Source of the DNA: Streptomyces sp. MUM 203J
Lineage (GTDB): Bacteria; Actinomycetota; Actinomycetes; Streptomycetales; Streptomycetaceae
DNA length: 64,000 bases
Assembly (NCBI RefSeq): GCF_022414595.1
Contig: NZ_JADWYO010000032.1
Location: 1 to 64,000, forward strand
Reading direction: 5' to 3'
In this document: piece by piece, positions 7,600 through 15,229 of the stretch
Layout of the letters: each line of letters starts with the position of its first letter
Position numbering within the stretch: the stretch's first letter is position 1
Program-made: the position numbers and the translations under genes
The notes under the pieces: model-generated
Databases searched by the model: none
What the model was told of the DNA's origin: nothing
The model's input: only the letters and a program-made list of their open reading frames with translations

Positions 7600-9282
7600 G
7601 TGCGAATCGGAGTGCTCACAGAGGGTGGCTATCCGTATGCGTCGAGTGAGTCCAGGGTCTGGTGTGACCGGCTCGTGCGCGGGCTCGCGCAGCACGAGTT
7701 CGACGTCTACGCGCTGAGCCGCAGCGCCGGCACCCGGGGCGGTGGCGGACCGTTCCGGCAGCCCGCGAACGTGCGGCTCGTACGGACCGCGCCCCTGTGG
7801 GCGCCCGCCGACGACGGCCGCACCTACGGGCGCCGCGACCGCCGCCGCTTCACCACCCACCTGGCCGATCTCGTCACCGCCCTGAGCCGCACCCCGCAGG
7901 CCGCGGGCGGGACCGGTGACGACCCGCTCGCCGCCCGGTTCGCCTCCGGGCTCTACGGGCTCGCGGACCTCGCCCGCGAGCGCGGCGGACTGTGCGCCGC
8001 CCTCCGCTCTGAGAGCGCCGCCCGCGTGCTGGAGGCCGCCTGCCGGGCTCCCGGCGCACACCGGAGCGTGCACCCCGCGACCGTCCCCGACTACCTCGCC
8101 TTCGCCGACCGGCTCGAACGCGCCCTGCGGCCCCTGTCGCTCGACTGGTACGACACGGCGGACGGTCTCGGTTCCACCGACCTGTGCCACGCCGCGTCCA
8201 GCGGCGCGGCGGCCCTGCCCGGGCTGGTGGCCAAACGCTTCTTCGGGGTCCCGCTCCTGGTCACCGAGTACGGCGTACAGCTGCGCGCCCACTACCTGAC
8301 CGCCGCCGGAACCCCGGACAGCCCGCCCCTGCGTACCCTCCTCGCCGCCTTCCAGAGGCGGCTCACCACCGAGGTCTACCGCCAGGCGGACGCCCTGACG
8401 CCCGGCAACACGCACGCCCGCCGCTGGCAGGAGCGATGCGGTGCCGACCGGGCCAGGATCCGGACGGTCTACCCCGGGGTCGAAGCGGAACGGTTCGCCG
8501 CCGTAGGGGACCGGGCGGACGAGGGCGGCGCGGGCGACGGCCGGACCGTCGTATGGGTCGGGCGCGTCGAACCCGCCAAGGACCTCGTCGGACTCCTCCA
8601 CGCGTTCGGCGAGATCCGCAAGCAGCTTCCGCACACCCGGCTGCGGATCATCGCCGCCCCCGTGCGGGACCGGGAGGCCGGCGGCTATCTCGCCCACTGC
8701 AGGGGGCTGGCCGCCCAGCTGTTCCCCGACGAGGCCGCCGGCGCGCACGCGGTCGGGGACAATCCCGTCTCGTTCGAGGAGATCGGCGGCCCCGAGGCCC
8801 CCGACCTGGCCGACGCCTACGCCGCCGGGTCAGTGAGTGTGCTCTCCAGTGTCGTCGAGGGCTTCCCGGTCGGCCTCATCGAAGCCATGCTCTGCGGCCG
8901 GGCCACCGTCTCGACCGACGTCGGGGCGGTCGTGGAGGTCATCGGCGGCACGGGCCTGGTCGTGCCCCCGCGCAACCCGCGGGCGCTCGCGGACGCCTGC
9001 CTCGCGCTGTTGCGCGATCCGGAGCGCCGGCAGCGGCTCGGGGCCGCCGCCCGCGCCCGTGCGCTGGAACTCTTCACCGTCGAGCAGAACCTCGCCGCGT
9101 TCCGCGCCCTCTACCTCGAACTCCTGGCCCTCGCGCCCGTGCGCCGGGAGACCGAGAGCCCGTACGGCTGGCCCGTGCCGTTCGCCCATCCCGCCGAGGC
9201 CCATGTGGCCGGCCGTTGGACGGCCGCCCCGCGCCCCGCGCCCGCCTGGGCCGCCACGGTCGCGGAGGGTGTCCATGTCTGA
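7600..9282 (+). CDS. GT4-family glycosyltransferase with DUF3492 (PelF-like)
   Basis: A 560-aa glycosyltransferase of the PelF type. It has an N-terminal DUF3492 region opening RIGVLTEGGYPYASSES (to about residue 270) and a GT-B C-terminal domain with WVGRVEPAKDL, the nucleotide-sugar site SVVEGFPVGLIEAMLCG, and DVGAVVEVI. PelF polymerises the Pel exopolysaccharide from UDP-GalNAc/GlcNAc in other bacteria; the donor here is inferred, not shown. GTG at 7600 is the chosen start because the Rossmann strand begins at once. The next gene overlaps by 8 bp, and the epimerase and spherulin-4 genes follow, so this is the first gene of a four-gene polysaccharide cluster. No signal peptide; cytosolic and probably membrane-associated. 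Confidence 0.85.
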   Translation: MRIGVLTEGGYPYASSESRVWCDRLVRGLAQHEFDVYALSRSAGTRGGGGPFRQPANVRLVRTAPLWAPADDGRTYGRRDRRRFTTHLADLVTALSRTPQAAGGTGDDPLAARFASGLYGLADLARERGGLCAALRSESAARVLEAACRAPGAHRSVHPATVPDYLAFADRLERALRPLSLDWYDTADGLGSTDLCHAASSGAAALPGLVAKRFFGVPLLVTEYGVQLRAHYLTAAGTPDSPPLRTLLAAFQRRLTTEVYRQADALTPGNTHARRWQERCGADRARIRTVYPGVEAERFAAVGDRADEGGAGDGRTVVWVGRVEPAKDLVGLLHAFGEIRKQLPHTRLRIIAAPVRDREAGGYLAHCRGLAAQLFPDEAAGAHAVGDNPVSFEEIGGPEAPDLADAYAAGSVSVLSSVVEGFPVGLIEAMLCGRATVSTDVGAVVEVIGGTGLVVPPRNPRALADACLALLRDPERRQRLGAAARARALELFTVEQNLAAFRALYLELLALAPVRRETESPYGWPVPFAHPAEAHVAGRWTAAPRPAPAWAATVAEGVHV

Positions 9283-10366
9283 GAGCCGCGCCGCCACGGC
9301 CCCGCCGCGCGGGCCCGTCGACCCCGTGAAGGTGCTCCTGCACCGCCACCGTGACCTGTGTGAACGGGCCGTCGACCCACTGGAGATCGCCGCAGGTCTC
9401 GAAGCCCACGGGGTCACCGACCGGACCGCCGCCCGCTTCCGCCACCGGGACGTGTTCTCCCTCGCGGAGGAGCTGTACGCGCGCGTGCCCCGGGGCGGGG
9501 CCGCCGCCCCGGACGCCGCGCCCGGCCGGGACCGGGCGGGCGAACCCGAGCGGCCGTGGCTGCCCGCCGCACTGCTGCCCGGAGCCGTCTGCGGGCTCAC
9601 CGCGGCCGGTCACGCCCTGACCACCGGACCCCTGCGGCTCGCCCTCACCACCGCGGGTGCGCTGGGTCTCGTCGGGGCCGGGGTGTGGTGTGTGCGGCGG
9701 GGTCCCCTGCGGGCGCCGGGGCGGGGGGTGCCCGGGATGCCGGTGTGGACACCGCTGCTCGTGCTGTACGCGGCGTTCGGGGACGGACTGCTGGGCCAGC
9801 TGCTCCGGGGCGGGGTCGACCGGACGTGGTCCCCCGCCACCGGGGCGGTGCTGGGGCTGGCGCTCGCGGTGCCGCCCGCCGCCGGATGCGCCCGGCTGTA
9901 CGCCGTACGGGCCGGGCGCAGGCTCGCCGGGAGCCGCGGGCTCACCGACTTCACGGCCCGGGCCCGCCCTCTGCTGCTGGCCGTCGTCGCCCTCCAGCTC
10001 TGCGCGCTGGCCGGACTGCTGGCGCTGGCCCGGCTGGTGCCCGGCACGGTGCCCGGCGCGTTCGCCCCGGCCGTCGCCCTGGGTCTGCTGCTGTTCCTGG
10101 CCCGGCTGCTGGCCGTGCACGGGTACGCGGAGGCCGCTTCCGCGGGGCTCGGCGCCGCATGCGCCGCCGAGGGGCTGGCCTGTGTGTCCGTCCTGGCCGG
10201 GCGGCTGCCGGGGGGCGGTGCGCTGGGCGTGCCGGTGCGGGCCGTCGTGGACGCCTGGGGGCCCGCCGCCGTGCCGACGCTCGCCTGCGGCGCCGCCGCG
10301 CTGGCCCTGCTGGTCCACGCGGCGGCGGTGCTCTCGCGTGCCTCCGCGCACACCCGACGACTCTGA
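9275..10366 (+). CDS. Polytopic membrane protein of the exopolysaccharide cluster
   Basis: A 363-aa protein with a hydrophilic N-terminal section of about 85 residues (HRHRDLCERAVDPLEIAAGL resembles a small helical domain). Roughly eight to ten hydrophobic Leu/Ala/Gly/Val helices follow to the end. The ATG at 9275 overlaps the glycosyltransferase stop (ATGTCTGA) and is preceded by GGAGGG, so translation is coupled. Its position beside a PelF-like enzyme suggests a role like PelG, the transmembrane export/assembly partner. Sequence similarity to PelG cannot be verified by eye, and it is shorter than the usual 12-helix PelG. Function is inferred from context. Confidence 0.72.
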   Translation: MSESRAATAPPRGPVDPVKVLLHRHRDLCERAVDPLEIAAGLEAHGVTDRTAARFRHRDVFSLAEELYARVPRGGAAAPDAAPGRDRAGEPERPWLPAALLPGAVCGLTAAGHALTTGPLRLALTTAGALGLVGAGVWCVRRGPLRAPGRGVPGMPVWTPLLVLYAAFGDGLLGQLLRGGVDRTWSPATGAVLGLALAVPPAAGCARLYAVRAGRRLAGSRGLTDFTARARPLLLAVVALQLCALAGLLALARLVPGTVPGAFAPAVALGLLLFLARLLAVHGYAEAASAGLGAACAAEGLACVSVLAGRLPGGGALGVPVRAVVDAWGPAAVPTLACGAAALALLVHAAAVLSRASAHTRRL

Positions 10367-10432
10367 GACCTCTGCCGATCGGACCCCGGGCCCGTCCTCG
10401 TACAAGGCCGGTGCCCTCGTCCCCGTGACTCT

Positions 10433-10460
10433 CCGTCCTGTCCGTCCTGTCCGTCCTGCT
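10433..10460. repeat. Three tandem TCCGTCCTG units
   Basis: A 9-bp unit repeated three times in the 180-bp gap between the membrane-protein gene and the epimerase, about 34 bp upstream of the short upstream ORF. No function is apparent. Confidence 0.6.
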
Positions 10461-10493
10461 CCCCACCTTCCGTCGACCAAGGAGACATGCCAC

Positions 10494-10550
10494 ATGACCC
10501 CCCAATTTCCGATCTCGGCCGACCGCCGGCGCGAAGGGGGCGCGCGATGA
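10494..10550 (+). CDS. 18-codon upstream ORF coupled to the epimerase gene
   Basis: ATG at 10494 lies 9 nt after GGAG and opens an 18-residue reading (MTPQFPISADRRREGGAR) that ends in TGA overlapping the epimerase start as ATGA. The arrangement is what a translational-coupling leader looks like, although the epimerase also has its own GAAGGGGG site inside the leader. Translation is inferred from ribosome-binding-site spacing and the overlap only. Confidence 0.4.
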   Translation: MTPQFPISADRRREGGAR

Positions 10551-11521
10551 GGGTGCTGCTGCTCGGCGCCACGGGATTCATCGGCCGCTTCGTCGCGGAC
10601 CGGCTGCTGGCCGACCCGGCGGTGCACCTGACCGCCCTCGGCCGCCGCGACGACTCCGATGTGCGCTTCGACCTGGCCAGCGGCAGCCCCGGCGCCCTCA
10701 CCCGGTTCCTGGACGCCGTCCACCCGGGTGTCGTCATCAACTGCGCGGGAGCCACCCGCGGCGGCGCCCGTGACCTGACCCGGCACAACACCGTGGCCGT
10801 CGCCACCGTCTGCGAGGCGCTGCGCCGCAGCCGCTGCGGGGCCCGCATGGTGCAGGTCGGCTGTGCCTCCGAGTACGGGCCCGCGCAGCCCGGCTCGTCC
10901 ACCGCCGAGGACGCGGTGCCGCGCCCCGGCGGGCCGTACGGTGTGTCCAAGCTGGCCGCGACAGAACTGGTCCTCGGCTCCGGGCTCGACGCGGTCGTCC
11001 TGCGGGTGTTCTCACCCGTCGGGCCCGGAACCCCGGCCGGTTCGCCGCTCGGGCGGCTCGCCGAGGCCATGCGGCGGGCCATGCAGTCCGGCGACGGCGA
11101 GCTGAAGCTCGGCGGACTCGGTGTGCAACGGGACTTCGTCGACGTACGGGACGTGGCCCGGGCCGTGCACGCGGCCTCGCTGTCCGCCGCCCAGGGCGTC
11201 GTCAACATCGGCACCGGCCGCGCCGTAAGGCTCAGGGACGCGGCCGCCGTCCTGTCCCGGGTCGCCGGGTACACCGGCGCCCTGCACGAGCTGGACGGTC
11301 CGCTCACCCGGCCCGCCATCGCCGCGCAGCGCGCCGACAGCCTCGGTGACCACACACACCTGGGCATGGCGGCCCCCCCGGCCCATCCGTACCCGGACGG
11401 CTGCGGCTCCTGGCAGCAGGCGGACGTCCGCACCGCCCGCGACCGGCTCGGGTGGCGTCCCCGCATCAGCCTGGAGGAGTCCTTGGCGGACATCTGGATG
11501 GAGGCGGCATGCCGCATCTGA
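10547..11521 (+). CDS. NAD-dependent epimerase/dehydratase
   Basis: A 324-aa extended short-chain dehydrogenase/reductase. The NAD-binding motif is LLGATGFIG at residues 5-13, the catalytic region is VGCASEYG, and PYGVSK carries the Tyr and Lys. RDFVDVRDVARA is the usual second-half signature of nucleotide-sugar epimerases. In this cluster it would be expected to make or epimerise a nucleotide sugar (for example UDP-GlcNAc/UDP-GalNAc) for the PelF-like glycosyltransferase. The ATG at 10547 has GAAGGGGG upstream and is coupled to an 18-codon ORF. The next gene overlaps its 3' end by 13 bp. Confidence 0.85.
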   Translation: MRVLLLGATGFIGRFVADRLLADPAVHLTALGRRDDSDVRFDLASGSPGALTRFLDAVHPGVVINCAGATRGGARDLTRHNTVAVATVCEALRRSRCGARMVQVGCASEYGPAQPGSSTAEDAVPRPGGPYGVSKLAATELVLGSGLDAVVLRVFSPVGPGTPAGSPLGRLAEAMRRAMQSGDGELKLGGLGVQRDFVDVRDVARAVHAASLSAAQGVVNIGTGRAVRLRDAAAVLSRVAGYTGALHELDGPLTRPAIAAQRADSLGDHTHLGMAAPPAHPYPDGCGSWQQADVRTARDRLGWRPRISLEESLADIWMEAACRI

Positions 11522-12282
11522 CCGCTGCCGGGGCGGACCTGTCGGCCACGGGAGCCGAGAGGCTGGGCATCGGGATCCCCGGGTACGCGCACCCGCTGCT
11601 CGCGCCGGTGGAGTGGGCCGAGCTGGCCCGGCCGGGCACCCCGCTGCACTGGGCCGTGCTCAATGTCGCGGACGGCCCCGGGTACCGGCCCGACCCGTAC
11701 TGCCTGAAGGCCGCGGGGGCGCTGCGGGACGCCGGGGTCCGCGTGCTGGGCCATCTCGCGATGCGGGACGCGTCCGGCGCGGCCCGGCCCTTCGGCGACC
11801 TGGTGTCCGACGCCCACCGCTACCTCGACTGGTACCACGTGGCCGGTTACCTGCTGGACAGCTGTCCCACAGAGCGGGAAGACCTGGCCGAGGTGCGGCG
11901 GCTCACCGCGACCCTGGAGACCGTGCTGGACGCCGCGGACGGCTGCCATCTGGTGCTGGGGCACGGCGCGCACCCGTACCCGGGCTATGCGGAGATCGCG
12001 GACCAGTTGGTGACGTTCTCCGGCCCCTGGACCGAATACCGCTGGTCACAGGCCGATCCATGGACCGCCGACCATCCGCCGGAGCGGTTCGCGCACCTCG
12101 TCCACGGAGTACCGCGCACCCACCTGGAGGAGGCGATGCGCATCGCCCGCTGGCAGGGTGCAGGGACGATCTTCTTCACCGACCGCATAAGTGAAGGAGT
12201 CGGGCAAAGTGCGGCATTCACGGCGCTGCCCGGCTACTGGGACGAAATCGTCTCGCAGATCGGACCAGGTGTCTCGGAATGA
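11509..12282 (+). CDS. Spherulin-4 family protein (GH135-like glycosidase)
   Basis: A 257-aa protein of the spherulation-specific family 4. The signature is LGIGIPGYAHPL near the N-terminus, followed by WAVLNVADGPG, VLGHLAMRD, DWYHVAGYLLD (candidate acidic catalytic residue) and TIFFTDR. Fungal Sph3 (GH135) cleaves galactosaminogalactan, and the PelA hydrolase domain does the matching job in Pel clusters. A poly-N-acetylhexosamine hydrolase role is therefore inferred from the family and the PelF-like neighbour. No signal peptide is seen, which is odd for an enzyme acting on an exported polymer. ATG at 11509 has GGAGG and overlaps the epimerase end. Its stop codon overlaps the -35 element of moeZ. 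Confidence 0.8.
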   Translation: MPHLTAAGADLSATGAERLGIGIPGYAHPLLAPVEWAELARPGTPLHWAVLNVADGPGYRPDPYCLKAAGALRDAGVRVLGHLAMRDASGAARPFGDLVSDAHRYLDWYHVAGYLLDSCPTEREDLAEVRRLTATLETVLDAADGCHLVLGHGAHPYPGYAEIADQLVTFSGPWTEYRWSQADPWTADHPPERFAHLVHGVPRTHLEEAMRIARWQGAGTIFFTDRISEGVGQSAAFTALPGYWDEIVSQIGPGVSE

Positions 12283-12301
12283 GGAGGGCCGTGGCAGTGT
12301 T
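12276..12301 (+). promoter_or_regulatory. Sigma-R-type promoter for moeZ
   Basis: GGAAT (12276-12280) and GTT (12299-12301) are spaced by exactly 18 bp, the consensus for the thiol-oxidative-stress sigma factor SigR (SigH in mycobacteria). MoeZ is, to my knowledge, a member of the S. coelicolor SigR regulon. The -35 box overlaps the stop codon of the preceding gene. A small hairpin (CCCCGC/GCGGGG, 12316-12331) lies in the leader. Confidence 0.7.
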
Positions 12302-12367
12302 ACGGGAAACGTAGTCCCCGCCCGAGCGGGGGTAGTCCCGTACTGACATACGACCAACGGAGTCCCC

Positions 12368-13546
12368 GTGTCGCTGCCACCCCTGGTCGAGCCGGCTGCC
12401 GAGCTCACCGTAGACGAGGTCCGCAGGTACTCCCGCCATCTGATCATCCCCGACGTGGGGATGGACGGACAGAAGCGGCTGAAGAACGCCAAGGTGCTGT
12501 GCGTGGGCGCCGGCGGCCTCGGCTCGCCCGCCCTGATGTACCTGGCCGCGGCCGGTGTGGGCACGCTCGGCATCGTGGAGTTCGACGAGGTCGACGAGTC
12601 GAACCTGCAGCGCCAGATCATCCACAGCCAGTCCGACATCGGCCGCTCCAAGGCGGAGTCCGCACGTGACTCCGTCCTGGGCATCAACCCGTACGTGAAC
12701 GTGATCCTTCACGAGGAGCGGCTCGAAGCCGACAACGTGATGGACATCTTCGGCCAGTACGACCTGATCGTCGACGGCACGGACAACTTCGCGACCCGCT
12801 ACCTGGTCAACGACGCGTGCGTGCTGCTCAACAAGCCGTACGTCTGGGGCTCCATCTACCGCTTCGACGGTCAGGCGTCGGTGTTCTGGTCCGAGTACGG
12901 CCCCTGCTACCGCTGCCTCTACCCGGAGCCCCCGCCGCCGGGCATGGTCCCCTCCTGCGCCGAGGGCGGTGTGCTGGGCGTGCTGTGCGCGTCCATCGGC
13001 TCCATCCAGGTCACCGAGGCCATCAAGGTCCTGGCCGGGGTGGGCGACCCGCTGGTCGGCCGACTGATGATCTATGACGCCCTGGAGATGCAGTACCGCC
13101 AGGTCAAGGTCCGCAAGGACCCGAACTGCGCGGTCTGCGGCGAGAACCCCACCGTCACCGAACTCATCGACTACGAGGCCTTCTGCGGCGTCGTGTCCGA
13201 GGAGGCGCAGCAGGCGGCGGCCGACTCGACGATCACTCCGAAGCAGCTCAAGGAGTGGATCGACGAGGGCGAGAACATCGACATCATCGATGTCCGCGAG
13301 GTCAACGAGTACGAGATCGTCTCGATCCCGGGCGCCCGCCTGATCCCGAAGAACGAGTTCCTGATGGGCGGCGCCCTCCAGGACCTGCCGCAGGACAGGA
13401 AGATCGTCTTGCATTGCAAGACGGGTGTCCGCAGTGCGGAAGTCCTGGCTGTGCTGAAGTCCGCGGGCTTCTCCGACGCGGTGCACGTCGGCGGCGGCGT
13501 CATCGGCTGGGTCAACCAGATCGAGCCGCACAAGCCGGTGTACTGA
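12368..13546 (+). CDS. moeZ: Adenylyltransferase/sulfurtransferase MoeZ
   Basis: A 392-aa two-domain enzyme that adenylates the C-terminal glycine of small sulfur-carrier proteins and then transfers sulfur through its rhodanese domain. It serves molybdopterin, thiamine, thiosulfate and cysteine-related pathways. The ThiF/MoeB domain (about 1-270) shows GAGGLGSPA (ATP binding), DESNLQRQIIH, a Zn-binding CYRC and CAVC pair, and DGTDNF. The rhodanese domain (about 290-392) has the active-site loop LHCKTGVRS with the persulfide Cys. Start is GTG at 12368 with CGGAG upstream. A SigR-type promoter precedes it, fitting a sulfur-trafficking enzyme induced by thiol stress. moaE and a molybdate transporter lie in the same window. 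Confidence 0.95.
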   Translation: MSLPPLVEPAAELTVDEVRRYSRHLIIPDVGMDGQKRLKNAKVLCVGAGGLGSPALMYLAAAGVGTLGIVEFDEVDESNLQRQIIHSQSDIGRSKAESARDSVLGINPYVNVILHEERLEADNVMDIFGQYDLIVDGTDNFATRYLVNDACVLLNKPYVWGSIYRFDGQASVFWSEYGPCYRCLYPEPPPPGMVPSCAEGGVLGVLCASIGSIQVTEAIKVLAGVGDPLVGRLMIYDALEMQYRQVKVRKDPNCAVCGENPTVTELIDYEAFCGVVSEEAQQAAADSTITPKQLKEWIDEGENIDIIDVREVNEYEIVSIPGARLIPKNEFLMGGALQDLPQDRKIVLHCKTGVRSAEVLAVLKSAGFSDAVHVGGGVIGWVNQIEPHKPVY

Positions 13547-13604
13547 GCTCTGGGCGTACACGTCTCAGCCGTGCCGGTCACGGCTGGACACGCCCCGGCA
13601 GTAC

Positions 13605-13643
13605 GGGAGGGGCCGGGCCGCGGACTGCGGCCCGGCCCCTCCC
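13605..13643. terminator. Bidirectional terminator between moeZ and the S33 peptidase
   Basis: A perfect 17-bp inverted repeat with a 5-nt loop (13605-13621 / 13627-13643) between convergent genes. Confidence 0.85.
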
Positions 13644-13661
13644 GCTCGTGGTCCCGGGGGC

Positions 13662-15167
13662 TCAGCCCTGGCAGGTCGTGCCGTTCTCCGGCACGACGCC
13701 CTTCAGCAGGTAGTCGTCCGTCACCCGGGTCACGCAGGCGCCGGAGCCGTACGCGCCGTGTCCCTCGCCCTCGTTGGTGACGAGCACGCCGACGCCGTCG
13801 CCCAGCTCCCTCGCCATGATCTTCGCTCCCTCGTACGGGGTGGCCGAGTCGCCGGTCGTCCCGACGACCAGGATCGGCGCGGCGCCGGGGGCGCTGACGT
13901 CGGGGGTGACGCGCTCACCCGCGGCGGGCCAGCCGGCGCACCAGGAGGCGGTGTCCCAGGCCAGGAACGCCCCGAACACGGGGGAGATCCGGGTGAACTC
14001 GGGCAGCAGCCCCCGAGCGTCGTCGACGGTCGGCCGCTCGCTGTTGTCGGCACAGGAGATCGCCCGCTGGGAGTGGGCCATGGTGCTGTAGTGGCCGCTC
14101 GCGTCCCGGTCGGTGTACAGGTCCGCGAGGGCCAGAAGCGTGTTCCCGTTGCCTCTCTCCGCCTCCTTCAGAGCCTGCGTCAGATACGGCCAGCTCTCCT
14201 CGGAGTAGAGCGCGGCAGCCATGCCCGTGACGGCCAGACTCTCGGTCACCCGGCGTCCGCTGCTGGTGGGGAGCGGCTCGCTGTCGAGCCGCTCCAGCAG
14301 CGCCGCCAGCCGTGCGGTGCCGGCCTCCGGCTTCTCGCCGTTCTTCGTGAAGTAGTTGTTCAGCGCCCGCTGGAAGCCGATGGTCTGGTGGCGGGCGTGA
14401 CCGGCGGTGTCGGCCGTCGGGTCGACGACCGCGTCCAGGACGAGCCGCCCCACCTTCTCCGGGAACAGGTGGGCATAGACGGCGCCCAGCTCCGTGCCGT
14501 ACGAGAACCCCAGGTAGTGCAGTTTGCCGTCGCCGAGCGCCTGCCGGACGAGGTCCAGGTCCCGCGCGGTGTTCGAGGTGGTGAGGTGGGGGAGCAGCTT
14601 CCCGGCCCTGCGGGAGCACGCGCTGCTGAAGTCCTCGGCGCTGCCGATGAGGGCGGCCTCCTCGGCCGGGGTGTCCGGCGTCGCGTCCGTCTCCGTCAGC
14701 GACTTCTCCTGCTCCGCGTCGCCCCAGCACACCACGGCCGAACTGCCGCCGACCCCGCGAGGGTCGAAGCCGACCAGGTCGTAACGGGTGTTCAGGTTCG
14801 TGTACGCGGTCGCCTGCGCGGAAAGCTGCTCCACCCCGGACGCGCCGGGTCCGCCGAAGTTGAACAGCAGGGAGCCGATGCGTTCGCTCTTGCGGGTCGC
14901 CGCCTTGCGGATCAGCGCGACCGGCATCTTCTCGCCGTCCGGCTTCGCGTGGTCGACCGGCACGGTGGCCGTCGCACAGCTCCACTCCGCGGACGGCGGT
15001 TCGCCGCCGTCGCGCGCCTCGCACGGACCCCACGTGAGGGAACCCGTGTCCTTCCCGTCGCCGGTGGCTCCGCCGCCCAGCTCACAGCCGGTGACGGCGC
15101 CCGCCAGGAGCAGCGCGGCCGCGACCGCCGCTCCCGTACGAATCCGTGTCGGCCTGGGTCCCCCCAT
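13662..15167 (-). CDS. Secreted lipoprotein peptidase, S33 family (SlpD/SlpE-like)
   Basis: A 501-aa exported alpha/beta-hydrolase peptidase of the Streptomyces mycelium-associated/tripeptidyl aminopeptidase type. A signal peptide ends in the lipobox LLAGAVTGC, so it is a membrane-anchored lipoprotein. Family marks are FNFGGPGASG (oxyanion region), VGFDPRGVG, the nucleophile GFSYGTELGAVYA, LVVGTTGDSATPYE with the catalytic Asp, and GEGHGAYGSG with the catalytic His. It probably releases peptides from extracellular protein. ATG at 15167 has GAGGAG six nt upstream. A paralogue lies directly upstream on the same strand (63-bp gap), so the pair is a tandem duplication. Confidence 0.88.
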   Translation of the reverse strand: MGGPRPTRIRTGAAVAAALLLAGAVTGCELGGGATGDGKDTGSLTWGPCEARDGGEPPSAEWSCATATVPVDHAKPDGEKMPVALIRKAATRKSERIGSLLFNFGGPGASGVEQLSAQATAYTNLNTRYDLVGFDPRGVGGSSAVVCWGDAEQEKSLTETDATPDTPAEEAALIGSAEDFSSACSRRAGKLLPHLTTSNTARDLDLVRQALGDGKLHYLGFSYGTELGAVYAHLFPEKVGRLVLDAVVDPTADTAGHARHQTIGFQRALNNYFTKNGEKPEAGTARLAALLERLDSEPLPTSSGRRVTESLAVTGMAAALYSEESWPYLTQALKEAERGNGNTLLALADLYTDRDASGHYSTMAHSQRAISCADNSERPTVDDARGLLPEFTRISPVFGAFLAWDTASWCAGWPAAGERVTPDVSAPGAAPILVVGTTGDSATPYEGAKIMARELGDGVGVLVTNEGEGHGAYGSGACVTRVTDDYLLKGVVPENGTTCQG

Positions 15168-15229
15168 GGTGTGCTCCTCGCGCTCTGCCGTGGCGGTCCG
15201 ACGGCGATGCGTCCGACGTGGGGGCCATC

